Below are positions 36,004 to 45,513 of a stretch of DNA of 64,000 nucleotides, one piece after another (the stretch's first letter is position 1; the number at the start of each line of letters is the position of its first letter). The notes below the pieces were generated by a model. It was given only the letters and a program-made list of their open reading frames with translations. It was not told where the DNA came from and did not search any database. The DNA comes from Acinetobacter chengduensis (GTDB lineage Bacteria; Pseudomonadota; Gammaproteobacteria; Pseudomonadales; Moraxellaceae), in contig NZ_RCHC01000008.1 in assembly GCF_003664645.1 (NCBI RefSeq), positions 1-64,000 of the forward strand, written 5' to 3'. A program made the translations under genes and the position numbers.

Positions 36004-37653
36004 TTAAGGTTGCTCTGGAGCACCTTGAAGTAAGCTGTCATAGTCCATATCTGTTTTTTGAATAATCGCCAAAAGCTTGAGCTGATGTTTTGCTTCGGCT
36101 TCGTTACCATTAAATGCCAACATTTTTGCGTATTTAATGAGGTGATAACGGGTTGGATAGCTACGTGCCATTTCGCCTGCCATCTGCAATTGCTCTGGGC
36201 TTAATGGTGTAAACGGGTCAATGAGAATAAAATTAATCCGTTGATCTAATTCTGTGAGCACGTAAATGCGATCATGATTGGTGATCTTTTCAGGCTGTAA
36301 TTCATTTTTATACACATTGCCTAATTTAGGCACTAGCGTGTCGTAATCACGATAGACTAAGGCCAACATGGCTAAGCCAAAGACCAGTATGATTTTATTG
36401 CCCAATGCAGGCAGTGCTACGGTTTTGGTCTGTGCATATTGGGCTTGTAGTGTACCTAGAATAAAGCCCGCAGGAATGAGGAAGAAAGCATAATTCTGTG
36501 GGAACTCGAGCATCATGTGAATGATGAAAGCACCCAACATCAGCAATCCAATGACAGATTCCGCTGAGTTCACTTGACGATGCAATTGAATAAGCCAGTA
36601 AGCCATATAGATAAAGAATGGAATCGCAATAATAAATCCATTCCAAAGAATGAAATCCAGTACAAAGTTATGTGCGCTACGAATCCAAACAGGCCCTTGA
36701 AAGTGCTCTGAGATGCTCACAAAAGCGGTACTGGTTTGGTACCAACCATAGCCAAACCACGGCTGTGCTGCGACCGCATGGATCATTTGTTGCCAAATCG
36801 CCAAGCGTGACATATCGCCACCAGCACGTTGAGCCAAATCACGACCTTGAATCACATCCATATTGGCGCTGTCGGCGAGCAATTGTGTGACATGCGGAAG
36901 TACCACAATTAAGCCGATAAACAGAGCAAACCACGCCAAACTATAGAACCAGCGTAAACGAACCTGATGGCGGAATTGCTGGTAAGCAAGGTAGAGCAGT
37001 ATACAAATACTTGCGACCCATGAGGTACGTGATTGACTCAGTACAACGCCAATTAAAATGGGTAAAGCTGCCAGCACTAACCAACGCGTAGCTAGGGCTT
37101 TTTTCTCATATAAATACAGCGTCGCCATTAAGGCCATGAGCAAGAACGTCGCCATTAAGTTTGGCTGCGCAAAATTGGCAAAAGGACGCGTTGTGCCACT
37201 GATATTCATCATGATGGCATTGAGAGGCTCATCAAAATTCAGCGCTTGGCAAATCGCCACTAGACCGGTAGCGACACCCGAAATTAAAAAGGTAAAGCTT
37301 AAATAACGGAAGGTTTTTGCCCGTTGCTCTGCACCTTGGGATAGATTGAAGCCCAAAGTCATTGCCAGCCAAAAGGCTGCAATATAGAGAAAGCCCAGAA
37401 ATGCGATACTAAAAAAGTACACATGACCCAAAGCCAATTGAATAAAAGGCAATACAGCCAAAGCTAAAAAGGGCAGGCCAATTTTAGGAAGATACAATTT
37501 GTCTTTGACGCAAGCAGCCGTCAAAAACATCAGGGAGATAAATGCATAAAGCTCACCAGTATAGGTGACCCAAGGTCGGTAATGGACTGGGAGTAGCCAT
37601 GCGAAAAAAATGCATATTGCAGCACAAGCAAACAGTACGTTTTTCATGCTCAT
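36004..37653 (-). CDS. PglL/O-antigen-ligase family membrane glycan transferase
   Basis: This 549-residue inner-membrane protein has about 11-12 hydrophobic segments and a soluble C-terminal tail. It belongs to the Wzy_C superfamily, which transfers lipid-linked glycans in the periplasm. A conserved pattern of the PglL-type protein O-glycosylation enzymes appears: TTRPFANFAQPNLMATFLL, VLSQSRTSWVAS, and the long periplasmic loop with GYGWYQTS and RSAHNFVLDFILWNG (His and Asn in the ligase motif). The tail resembles the PglL/Wzy_C_2 C-terminal domain. Two in-frame ATGs lie at 37653 and 37647. In Acinetobacter, PglL enzymes can share the capsule's lipid-linked sugar, and the K locus is 11 kb away. 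It could instead be another ligase, since these subtypes are hard to separate. Confidence 0.82.
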   Translation of the reverse strand: MSMKNVLFACAAICIFFAWLLPVHYRPWVTYTGELYAFISLMFLTAACVKDKLYLPKIGLPFLALAVLPFIQLALGHVYFFSIAFLGFLYIAAFWLAMTLGFNLSQGAEQRAKTFRYLSFTFLISGVATGLVAICQALNFDEPLNAIMMNISGTTRPFANFAQPNLMATFLLMALMATLYLYEKKALATRWLVLAALPILIGVVLSQSRTSWVASICILLYLAYQQFRHQVRLRWFYSLAWFALFIGLIVVLPHVTQLLADSANMDVIQGRDLAQRAGGDMSRLAIWQQMIHAVAAQPWFGYGWYQTSTAFVSISEHFQGPVWIRSAHNFVLDFILWNGFIIAIPFFIYMAYWLIQLHRQVNSAESVIGLLMLGAFIIHMMLEFPQNYAFFLIPAGFILGTLQAQYAQTKTVALPALGNKIILVFGLAMLALVYRDYDTLVPKLGNVYKNELQPEKITNHDRIYVLTELDQRINFILIDPFTPLSPEQLQMAGEMARSYPTRYHLIKYAKMLAFNGNEAEAKHQLKLLAIIQKTDMDYDSLLQGAPEQP

Positions 37654-37815
37654 TCAGTATAAAAAAAACTCGCCTATGATACATCGAAAATCATCTAAAA
37701 AATGCAATACAGACGACTCCGCCACGACTGATTTTATGCGTTGCAGATTACTAAATACCAAGCGATGAAAAATGCATAAATTTTTTGTGTCAAACTTAGC
37801 CAAACTCAGGAGTTT

Positions 37816-37824
37816 TGCTATAGT
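37816..37824 (+). promoter_or_regulatory. Candidate extended -10 promoter of dapB
   Basis: TG-C-TATAGT is an extended -10 element 35 bases before the dapB start codon. No convincing -35 is seen, as is common with extended -10 promoters. Confidence 0.35.
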
Positions 37825-37850
37825 AAGGGCAATTTTGAATCTAGCATTAG

Positions 37851-38681
<831 letters not shown>

Positions 38682-38737
38682 AAGCGCTTCAAAATCCGCT
38701 ATAAAAATAAAAGAAAACTAAAAGACGAATAATTGGA

Positions 38738-39382
38738 ATGAAAAAAGCCTTGTTGATGGCCTGTGTACTCGCATGTTCTGCGATGACACAGGCAGCACCT
38801 ACTGATCACGTTAAGCTCAGTATTAATAAAAACAATATTAAAGTTTGGACGATTCAAGACAGCCAAAACCCGATCATGATGTATAAAGCTGAGACCACGC
38901 TCAATGTTCCTATTGAACAAGCAGTCGCATTAATACTCGATGTTGATCATGCGGTTGAGTGGGTCCCTTTTTTAAGTCAAATGAAAGTCCTCTCAAGGGA
39001 TGACAAAAAAGGGGAATTTCAACTGTATATGGTGCTGGATTTTCCATTTCCTTTAAAAGACCGCGATTTGGTTGTACAAGGCAGAATGAGCAAAGATGCA
39101 CAGGGCATTATTAGCATACAAAATAAAGCCATTAAGAAAGGCTATCTGCTGAATAAAAACTACGTCCGACTGAATCAGTATGAAGGCGACTGGTCATTTC
39201 AGAAATTAGGGCCACAAAAGGTCAAAGTGTCGACTTATGGGTATGCCAATCCCGAGGGGTCTATTCCATTGTCCGTCGTGAATATGTTTGTGCAACAGCA
39301 GCCTTATCAAATGCTACAAAAAATGAAAGTAGAGCTCGAAAAATCAAAGAATTTCGCGCCCTTACCAGATATTTTAAAATAG
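38738..39382 (+). CDS. Exported START-domain (lipid-binding-type) protein
   Basis: This 214-residue protein has a signal peptide (MKKALLMACVLACSAMTQA). The mature part has the START/Bet v1-like helix-grip pattern: ETTLNVPIEQAVALILD, VEWVPFLSQMKVL, DFPFPLKDRDLVV and a long C-terminal helix (VQQQPYQMLQKMKVEL). START domains bind lipids or other hydrophobic molecules in a cavity. It is periplasmic by prediction; the ligand is unknown. It follows dapB by 56 bases in the same direction and converges on the small lipoprotein gene with only 9 bases between stops. Confidence 0.85.
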   Translation: MKKALLMACVLACSAMTQAAPTDHVKLSINKNNIKVWTIQDSQNPIMMYKAETTLNVPIEQAVALILDVDHAVEWVPFLSQMKVLSRDDKKGEFQLYMVLDFPFPLKDRDLVVQGRMSKDAQGIISIQNKAIKKGYLLNKNYVRLNQYEGDWSFQKLGPQKVKVSTYGYANPEGSIPLSVVNMFVQQQPYQMLQKMKVELEKSKNFAPLPDILK

Positions 39383-39391
39383 TGTTTAAAA

Positions 39392-39823
39392 CTACTTTTC
39401 TGATGAACCCAGTGTATACACAGTCAGTTGTCGCATCCGTTCAGGCTGAGGCAACTGTAGGCTAAGCAAAGTTTCTTCAGGGACTGCACCATTGGTCTGT
39501 GCTGGTGGAGACAGTTTAATTTGAAATTGCTGAGCACTGTTTTGTTCACAGTTAAAACGCAATTTTTTTTGACTCGGCATGAGACGGGGATGATAGGAAG
39601 TTTGTGCTTCATAAACATATAAGCGCTGACTGGCAACATGCTGCAATGCAGGTTGAACACGCCAAAGCTGATATTCCGTCAGATTTTGGGTTTTTAAAAA
39701 GCCTTCAATTAATGCACTGCAAATGAAATGTTGCTGCTTAGCGACAGTATTGCCTTGTGGCTTGCAGGCTGAAAGTGCAAGAACACAACTGAATAGGCTG
39801 AGCGCTGTGGCTATTGTTCTCAT
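39392..39823 (-). CDS. Small putative lipoprotein of unknown function
   Basis: This 143-residue protein starts at the ATG at 39823, which has AGGAG seven bases upstream; a longer frame to 40009 would run through the neighbour's promoter and lacks a signal. The N-terminus MRTIATALSLFSCVLALSAC ends in a lipobox (LSAC, Cys20). Several Cys in the mature chain could form disulfides. I do not recognise a family. It is divergent from the MocR gene with about 100 bases between, and the gap carries TGTATC/GATACA repeats, so MocR may regulate it. Confidence 0.75.
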   Translation of the reverse strand: MRTIATALSLFSCVLALSACKPQGNTVAKQQHFICSALIEGFLKTQNLTEYQLWRVQPALQHVASQRLYVYEAQTSYHPRLMPSQKKLRFNCEQNSAQQFQIKLSPPAQTNGAVPEETLLSLQLPQPERMRQLTVYTLGSSEK

Positions 39824-39896
39824 GTATCGCTCCTGTATCCTTTTGAAAAACTGTACAGCAAGCTTAAATATGTTAGTGTTTAGGATACAGATACAG
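39823..39896. promoter_or_regulatory. TGTATC/GATACA repeat array, candidate MocR operator
   Basis: TGTATC occurs at 39823-39828 and 39834-39839. Its complement GATACA occurs twice in direct contact at 39884-39889 and 39890-39895. The four half sites fill the gap between the lipoprotein and the MocR-type gene. MocR regulators commonly bind direct plus inverted half sites. One of the repeats overlaps the lipoprotein start codon. Confidence 0.5.
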
Positions 39897-39921
39897 TAAA
39901 TATAAAAAAACGGGTACAGAT

Positions 39922-41364
39922 ATGGCATTTCAATATCAGCTGATGGCACAGCAGCTGAGGCAAAAAATACAGGTAGGGGAAATTGTCGCAGGTCAGCGTT
40001 TACCTTCACTACGTCAATTTGCTGAGCAACAGAACATTAGTTTAAATACCGCAAAAAGCTGTTATGAAATGCTCGAAGCGCAGGGATTAATTTATGTTAA
40101 AGCCAAGTCAGGCTATTTTGTACAACGTCCCTCGGCTCTTTCGAATTGTGCAATTCATGCGCCTAAGCATCCAGATTTTAAATCTGAAATGCGTGAAGTT
40201 TCCAACTTGGCCTTACAAATTGAGATTCATGAAGCTGCGATCAATAGCAAATTGATTCATTTAGGCTCGATTCAGCTCTCTCCTAATTTAGTCCCAGCCA
40301 AAGCGTTGAGTCGATCTATTCAGCGTGCCTTAAAGTACAGTAAACCTGAAGATTTTTTGTATAGCGATCGCCAAGGCCACATTCGACTGCGTGAAGCACT
40401 CTCTGCACATTGGGCAGAGGATGGATTTCATATTGCACCAGAGCTAATTTATATCAGCAACGGGTGTATGCCAACATTGGCAGTCATGATCCAAAGTTTA
40501 ACCGAAGAAGGGGATGGGGTGATCGTGCCCACGCCAAACTATAATGGTCAGTTGCAAATGCTGGCCTTATTAAAGCGTAAAATTGTGGAGATTCCAGCCA
40601 ATACTGACGGTTTTGACTTGGTACGATTGGAGCACGCCATGCAACAGTCTGGTGCTAAAGTCTGTTTGCTGACTGCAAATTTTCAAAATCCATTGGGCTT
40701 TTGCTTGAGTAATACAGAGAAAGAAAAAATTGCTCAGTTGGCGGCAAAATATCAATGCTATGTGATTGAAGATGATATCTATGCCGAATGTAGTTTTAGC
40801 GTGCAGCGACCATTACCTATTCAGTATTGGGATCAGCAGGGTTATGTCATCTATTGCGGTTCGGTATCCAAATCGTTATCTCCTTCTTATCGGGTAGGAT
40901 GGTTTTGCTTGCCTACACGTTTAAAACCGATGCATGCAAAAATTATTTTGCGTAATGTTTCAGTCAATACGCCATTGCAACTCGGATTGGCAGATTTTAT
41001 TTTTAGTCGTGAATATCGTCAGCACTTAACAGCGCTACGCCCCAAACTGCAACAACAGGTACAACAGTACCGCGAATTTATTGCACAAGCGTTTCAGGGT
41101 ATCGATTTCCGCCTTAATCATCCGCAAGGTAATTATGCGCTGTGGCTTCAGTTTCCAGACCAAATTGATAGTTTAGCCTTGTACTATTTTGCAGCAGAAC
41201 AAGGGATTAATTTGGTTCCTGGCATTTTATTTGGTGAAGACAGCCGCTATAACAATTGTATCCGACTCAATGCAGGCCATGAACTATCAGAAGAGGTTCA
41301 ACAGGCCATTCAGCTTCTTGCAGACTGGGTTCGGAGCGAGTTGAGTAATCAAGCGGTCGCTTAA
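39922..41364 (+). CDS. MocR/PdxR-type GntR regulator with aminotransferase domain
   Basis: This 480-residue DNA-binding regulator of the MocR subfamily has a GntR winged helix at about 8-75 (GQRLPSLRQFAEQQNISLNTAKSCY, shown in part). A linker follows, then a fold-type I aminotransferase domain at about 110-470 with NPLGF, DDIYAECSF and the PLP-lysine motif SVSKSLSPSYRVGWF. It uses pyridoxal phosphate as effector or cofactor for sensing rather than transamination. It is divergent from a small lipoprotein gene, a possible target. The regulated pathway cannot be read from neighbours; no vitamin B6 or GABA genes are adjacent. Confidence 0.9.
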   Translation: MAFQYQLMAQQLRQKIQVGEIVAGQRLPSLRQFAEQQNISLNTAKSCYEMLEAQGLIYVKAKSGYFVQRPSALSNCAIHAPKHPDFKSEMREVSNLALQIEIHEAAINSKLIHLGSIQLSPNLVPAKALSRSIQRALKYSKPEDFLYSDRQGHIRLREALSAHWAEDGFHIAPELIYISNGCMPTLAVMIQSLTEEGDGVIVPTPNYNGQLQMLALLKRKIVEIPANTDGFDLVRLEHAMQQSGAKVCLLTANFQNPLGFCLSNTEKEKIAQLAAKYQCYVIEDDIYAECSFSVQRPLPIQYWDQQGYVIYCGSVSKSLSPSYRVGWFCLPTRLKPMHAKIILRNVSVNTPLQLGLADFIFSREYRQHLTALRPKLQQQVQQYREFIAQAFQGIDFRLNHPQGNYALWLQFPDQIDSLALYYFAAEQGINLVPGILFGEDSRYNNCIRLNAGHELSEEVQQAIQLLADWVRSELSNQAVA

Positions 41365-41394
41365 AATGTATGAATCACTGCGTGATCGCGACAT

Positions 41395-41422
41395 AAAAAA
41401 GCCTGTATCACTACAGGCTCTT
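41395..41422. terminator. Terminator between the MocR and alcohol dehydrogenase genes
   Basis: The stem AGCCTGTA (41400-41407) / TACAGGCT (41412-41419) with loop TCAC has an A run to the left and CTTT to the right. It serves the convergent genes and is stronger for the minus strand. Confidence 0.8.
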
Positions 41423-41434
41423 TAGCTTAGTGAC

Positions 41435-42457
41435 TTAAAAATCTGCTTTAAGCACTACGCGGTAACGGACTTTACCAGAGTGAAGTCGTTCAATCGCCTC
41501 ATTAATTTGAGACATTGGAAATAATTCAATTTGTGGAGCGATGTTTTTACGCGCGGCAAATTTGAGCAGTTGGCGCAAAGTGGCAGGTGAACCTGTTGGC
41601 GAGCCAGTGACAGATTTCGAACCACTGATGAGTGCGCCCGCTGGAATTTGCATGGGTTCGAGTGCCAGCCCCAACATGTGAATTGCGCCATTGGGCGCTA
41701 AAGTCGCTAAATAAGCCTGCCAGTTGAGCGTAACATTAACGGTACTGAGCAGTAGATCAAATTTACCACGATGTGCTTTGAGTGCCTCTATATCACGGCT
41801 ACTCACCACATGATCTGCGCCCATCGCTTTGAGTTCATCGGTTTTATCTAAGCTAGAGGTGAATGCGGTAATTTCACAGCCCCAAGCTTTCAACAATTTA
41901 ATGGCCATGTGACCTAGACCACCAATACCAATCACTCCAACATGATGAATGGCTTGAATTTCATGTTTTAAAATGGGATCAAATACAGTAATACCACCAC
42001 AGAGCAAAGGGCCAGCTGATTCAGGATCAAGGTCATCGGGCAGTGGAATAACCCATTGCCAACCTGCACGGACTTTGTCGGCAAAACCCCCCGCATGCCC
42101 AATGATGGTTGAGACTTTTCCGCCTGTACACTGAACTTGCTCTCCTGCCATGCATGAATCACAACATTGGCAACTTTCTGCAGTCCAGCCCACACCCACA
42201 CGCTGGCCTAATTTCAATCCTTTGGCTTCAGAACCTAAGCGCGAGATAGTGCCAATAATTTCATGACCAGCAACTACAGGGTACACACTAGAGTGCCAAT
42301 CATTTTGAATGACGGATAGATCTGAGTGGCATAGGCCACAGTATTCAACCTGAATTTCGACCTGATGCGCCTGTAACTCACCCGCATCAAATTGGTAGGG
42401 TTGCAGTGCTTCGCCTGCTTGCATGGCCGCATAGGCACGAATGGTATTTTCACTCAT
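41435..42457 (-). CDS. Zinc-dependent NAD(P) alcohol/aldehyde oxidoreductase (YahK/CAD-like)
   Basis: This 340-residue cytoplasmic medium-chain dehydrogenase/reductase carries catalytic zinc ligands in CGLCHSDLS and VVAGHEIIG. The structural zinc site is [15 protein letters not shown], and the coenzyme-binding loop is [17 protein letters not shown]. The sequence type is that of the cinnamyl-alcohol-dehydrogenase-like aldehyde reductases (YahK group), which reduce a broad range of aldehydes with NADPH. Its start overlaps the end of tag by 4 bases, so it is probably the last gene of a leftward unit. Confidence 0.93.
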   Translation of the reverse strand: MSENTIRAYAAMQAGEALQPYQFDAGELQAHQVEIQVEYCGLCHSDLSVIQNDWHSSVYPVVAGHEIIGTISRLGSEAKGLKLGQRVGVGWTAESCQCCDSCMAGEQVQCTGGKVSTIIGHAGGFADKVRAGWQWVIPLPDDLDPESAGPLLCGGITVFDPILKHEIQAIHHVGVIGIGGLGHMAIKLLKAWGCEITAFTSSLDKTDELKAMGADHVVSSRDIEALKAHRGKFDLLLSTVNVTLNWQAYLATLAPNGAIHMLGLALEPMQIPAGALISGSKSVTGSPTGSPATLRQLLKFAARKNIAPQIELFPMSQINEAIERLHSGKVRYRVVLKADF

Positions 42458-43041
42458 CTCAAAGTTCCTTTTTCCAAAATAATTCGATATTTAAAGTCAC
42501 AACTATTTTCATGATCATTGACCATGCCGACAGCTTGCATAAAGGCATAGCAAATGGTGGGTCCAACAAATTTAAAGCCCTGTTTTTTTAAGCTTTTAGA
42601 CATGGCTTGGCTTTCTGTTGTTTGAGCTGGTGCGTGACGATATTCAGGGACATCATTGCAAAGTGCTGGTTGGGCTGAGAATGACCACAACCATGCTACA
42701 GGGTCGATACCTGTGAGCTTTAAATTTTGCCATGCAATTGCGTTGCTACGAATGGCCTGTAACTTGCCTAAGTGCCGAATCACACTCGGGTCTTGTACAA
42801 TTTCCCCCAATTGCGTATCAGTCATATTGGCAATGGTGTCGATATCATGTTGAAAAAAGTGTTGGCGATAAGCCTGACGCTTTTTCAGTACTGTAATCCA
42901 TGAAAGCCCTGCTTGCTGACCCTCTAAGCACAACATTTCAAATAGCTGTGCTTCATCATGTAGAGGGTGGCCCCATTCATGATCGTGGTAGTGGATATAC
43001 TGCGGGTCTTGTGTACACCACGCACAGCGTTGGACAGTCAT
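42454..43041 (-). CDS. tag: DNA-3-methyladenine glycosylase I
   Basis: Tag removes 3-methyladenine from alkylated DNA, starting base-excision repair. The 195-residue length is typical. The zinc-snap residues are visible in RCAWCTQDP with HDHEWG near the N-terminus and MVNDHENSC near the C-terminus. The active-site helix-hairpin-helix region is [21 protein letters not shown] (partial). It overlaps the alcohol dehydrogenase gene by 4 bases and follows the small protein gene by 17 bases. Confidence 0.95.
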   Translation of the reverse strand: MTVQRCAWCTQDPQYIHYHDHEWGHPLHDEAQLFEMLCLEGQQAGLSWITVLKKRQAYRQHFFQHDIDTIANMTDTQLGEIVQDPSVIRHLGKLQAIRSNAIAWQNLKLTGIDPVAWLWSFSAQPALCNDVPEYRHAPAQTTESQAMSKSLKKQGFKFVGPTICYAFMQAVGMVNDHENSCDFKYRIILEKGTLR

Positions 43042-43058
43042 GGTTTTAGCTCATCCCA

Positions 43059-43304
43059 TTAAAGTTTAAATTCAGACCATTGATCATTTTGATTGTCCCA
43101 ATAAGACAGCACCGCTTGATCTAAATCACTAAATTGAATCCATACATCTTTGCCAGCTTTATCTGCATAGCCTGTACTAATCATCAGTGCTTCTTCGGTA
43201 ATTTCCATAATCCAGCCTTGATGGGTCTGTCCAGCCACGGTTATTTTTTGTTGGTTACCTGATTCTGCAAATTCAACAAGGCGGCTGATCAGTGCTTCTG
43301 ACAT
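43059..43304 (-). CDS. Small conserved hypothetical protein (SH3-like beta)
   Basis: This 81-residue protein starts at the ATG at 43304 with AGGAAA upstream; the longer frame would begin inside the preceding gene. It is acidic and soluble. The pattern GQTHQGWIMEITEEALMIST followed by GKDVWIQFSDLDQAVLSYW suggests a small beta-barrel, as in proteins with SH3/Sm-like folds. No function can be assigned. It lies 16 bases after the M23 peptidase gene and 17 bases before tag, forming a compact leftward group. Confidence 0.75.
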   Translation of the reverse strand: MSEALISRLVEFAESGNQQKITVAGQTHQGWIMEITEEALMISTGYADKAGKDVWIQFSDLDQAVLSYWDNQNDQWSEFKL

Positions 43305-43320
43305 GAATATTTCCTGATAA

Positions 43321-43902
43321 TTAACGTAAATAAGGGAAGGGGTTAACTGCACCTCGGCCTTTACCATTTAAGTAAATACCATAATGTAGATGTGGTGCGG
43401 TATGGCGAGCGTTGCCAGTGTTGCCCACATAGCCAATGAGATCACCTTTTTTCACATAATCTCCGACCTTGAGTCCACGTTTATGGTCATCTAAATGTGC
43501 ATAGTAATGCCAAGAGCCTGCTGGCCCGATTATCCATACCACTTTACCACCCAAATTGTTATTGCGTAAGTCAGCAATCAAGCCTTCGGTGGCGGAGTAG
43601 ACTTTGGTTCCACGTGGAGCCAGAATATCAATGCCTTCGTGCGTACGGCCACTACTGCGTGATGCACCCCATGTATCTTTGAGATTTTTTGTTTTTATAT
43701 CGTCAACAGGAATAGGCAGTTTACTTGGTAGGCGCATCTGTTGGAGTTTTTGCACTTGAGCTGGTGACAGTGCGGGTTTTGATGGTGCAGGCGGCGTACT
43801 GGTACAGGCTGCCAGCCACAGCAGATTCATTCCTAAAATGACAATTGCAATCCAGCGCAGCAAGGCAAGTCCTCTATGATCTAATCGGATGTGCCGAAGC
43901 AC
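43321..43902 (-). CDS. M23-family (LytM) peptidase, putative lipoprotein
   Basis: This is a peptidoglycan-directed zinc endopeptidase or LytM-type regulator in the envelope. The N-terminus has a hydrophobic segment and lipobox LAAC. The GTG at 43902 gives 193 residues. A TTG at 43863 preceded by AGAGGA gives a cleaner lipoprotein signal (MLRWIAIVILG) and may be the true start. The M23 domain has HEGIDILAPRG (H and D zinc ligands) and PHLHYGIYLNG (HxH), so the active site looks complete. It likely trims cell-wall crosslinks. Confidence 0.9.
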   Translation of the reverse strand: MLRHIRLDHRGLALLRWIAIVILGMNLLWLAACTSTPPAPSKPALSPAQVQKLQQMRLPSKLPIPVDDIKTKNLKDTWGASRSSGRTHEGIDILAPRGTKVYSATEGLIADLRNNNLGGKVVWIIGPAGSWHYYAHLDDHKRGLKVGDYVKKGDLIGYVGNTGNARHTAPHLHYGIYLNGKGRGAVNPFPYLR

Positions 43903-43917
43903 TGTGTCCTGACTATG

Positions 43918-44949
43918 TCATAGATTGATGGCGGATATCAATTTTTTCATTGCAGTTGGAATGCCCAGCGCAGAGGCTGCCTGAGGCGTTAGCCACTGAC
44001 CTTCGAATTCAATTGCCAAATGTTCTTTTTGATCACTCGAAATTTCAAAGGCAATGGCATCCAGTTGCCAAGTAAAATGGGTAAAACTATGTGTGATTTG
44101 AGTGCGTGCAATTTCTTGCTGAAGCGAATGGCGTTGGACCTCATTTTGAAAATCAATAGAATTTTCATAAATAGGTAAACACCACAAACCTCCCCATAAA
44201 CCCTGATTGGGGCGCTGTATCCAAAGCCATTCTCCTGCGGAACGAATCAAAAGTACTTGAGCTTCTTTTATAGGAACAGGCTTTTTAGGTTTTTTAAAGG
44301 GGAGTTCAGTTTCTATACCCTGTTGATGTGCTTTACAGTGTTGTTGCATTGGGCAATACAAGCAAAGTGTTTTTTTAGGTGTGCAAACCGTTGCACCCAA
44401 ATCCATAATGGCTTGGGTATAATCATGATTACGTTCGGTTGGACAGAGCTGTTCTGCCAAGCTCCACATTTCACGCTCATGTTGGGGTTTAGACAAATCC
44501 TCTTCTATAGCAAAAAAGCGAGATAAAACCCGTTTCACATTGCCATCCATAATTACGCCGTATTCACGCAAACCGAGTGACATGAGTGCCCCAGCCGTTG
44601 AACGGCCGATTCCAGGTAATTCAATCCATTCCTCTAAATGAGTTGGGAAAGTACCTTTTTGTGCAACGATACCTGCAGCTTTGTGTAAGTTGCGTGCGCG
44701 AGCATAATAGCCCAAACCTGCCCAATAAGGCGCCACATCATCCCAGCTGGCACGACCTAAGTCCTGTACGGTCGGAAAGCGTGTGATAAAACGTTCAAAA
44801 TACTGGAGTACCGTTTTGACTTGAGTCTGCTGTAGCATAATTTCAGATACCCAGACTTTGTATGGATCATTCGCGACTTGCCAAGGCAAATCATGGCGGC
44901 CATGAACATCAAACCAAGCCAGCAAAGCATCAGAAAATTTAAAAGACAT
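43918..44949 (-). CDS. mutY: A/G-specific adenine glycosylase
   Basis: MutY excises adenine mispaired with 8-oxoguanine. The 343-residue length fits. The helix-hairpin-helix and catalytic Asp lie in LPGIGRSTAGALMSLGL and GVIMDGNVKRVLSRF, the [4Fe-4S] ligands in CTPKKTLCLYCPMQQHC (C-x6-C-x2-C-x5-C), and the C-terminal NUDIX-like 8-oxoG recognition domain runs from about 220. It is the first gene of the leftward group with the M23 peptidase, 15 bases before that gene. Confidence 0.96.
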   Translation of the reverse strand: MSFKFSDALLAWFDVHGRHDLPWQVANDPYKVWVSEIMLQQTQVKTVLQYFERFITRFPTVQDLGRASWDDVAPYWAGLGYYARARNLHKAAGIVAQKGTFPTHLEEWIELPGIGRSTAGALMSLGLREYGVIMDGNVKRVLSRFFAIEEDLSKPQHEREMWSLAEQLCPTERNHDYTQAIMDLGATVCTPKKTLCLYCPMQQHCKAHQQGIETELPFKKPKKPVPIKEAQVLLIRSAGEWLWIQRPNQGLWGGLWCLPIYENSIDFQNEVQRHSLQQEIARTQITHSFTHFTWQLDAIAFEISSDQKEHLAIEFEGQWLTPQAASALGIPTAMKKLISAINL

Positions 44950-45054
44950 GGGACATCATTAGCACAGTGAAAAACGCGCCTTATTGTAGACCATTCAAAT
45001 TTGACGTGCTGAGATTTAATTTCAACATTATCAAAGTGCCATATTTAAAAAGAT

Positions 45055-45075
45055 AAAGGCCCTATGTGGGCCTTT
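45055..45075 (-). terminator. Terminator of the HIT-family gene
   Basis: The perfect stem AAAGGCCC (45055-45062) / GGGCCTTT (45068-45075) has a five-base loop. On the minus strand it is followed by ATCTTTTT. Confidence 0.82.
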
Positions 45076-45103
45076 ATTTACAAAACATCGCTAACAGTAT
45101 GAA

Positions 45104-45469
45104 TTACAGCTGTGCTGATTTGCCCCAACGCTGATCGAGGACTAAGTCTTGATTGTCATAGTAGGGAATAACGTGAATATGCAAATGTTGCGCTTGTGTA
45201 CCAAAGGCCTTGCCATCATTAAAACCTATATGAAAACCAGCAGGCTGATGAATCAGATTCAATTCATTACGTGCTTGTTCCAATAAAGACATAAGACTTT
45301 TACGTTCTTTATCTGTGATTTCAAAAAACGAACTCACATGACGTATTGGAATAATGACACAATGTCCTTTAGACAGACTTTGTGGTTCTGGGAGAATCAT
45401 CCCAAATTCATTTTGGGCAAGTACAGCAGAATCATGGTTATCACAATATGGGCAGTGCATGTCATTCAT
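45104..45469 (-). CDS. HIT-family nucleotide-binding protein
   Basis: This 121-residue protein of the histidine-triad superfamily (nucleotide hydrolases/transferases such as Hint and Fhit types) shows the triad in QHLHIHVIPYYD (H-x-H-x-H). An N-terminal CPYC pair could bind zinc with a downstream His, as in diadenosine-polyphosphate-type HIT proteins. Two Met codons (residues 1 and 4) are candidate starts. The exact substrate is unknown. It lies 44 bases after the dienelactone hydrolase gene. Confidence 0.9.
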   Translation of the reverse strand: MNDMHCPYCDNHDSAVLAQNEFGMILPEPQSLSKGHCVIIPIRHVSSFFEITDKERKSLMSLLEQARNELNLIHQPAGFHIGFNDGKAFGTQAQHLHIHVIPYYDNQDLVLDQRWGKSAQL

Positions 45470-45513
45470 GGTGTGACCCTCACTTCGAATCAGTGGATAT
45501 TCAAATTATAAAC

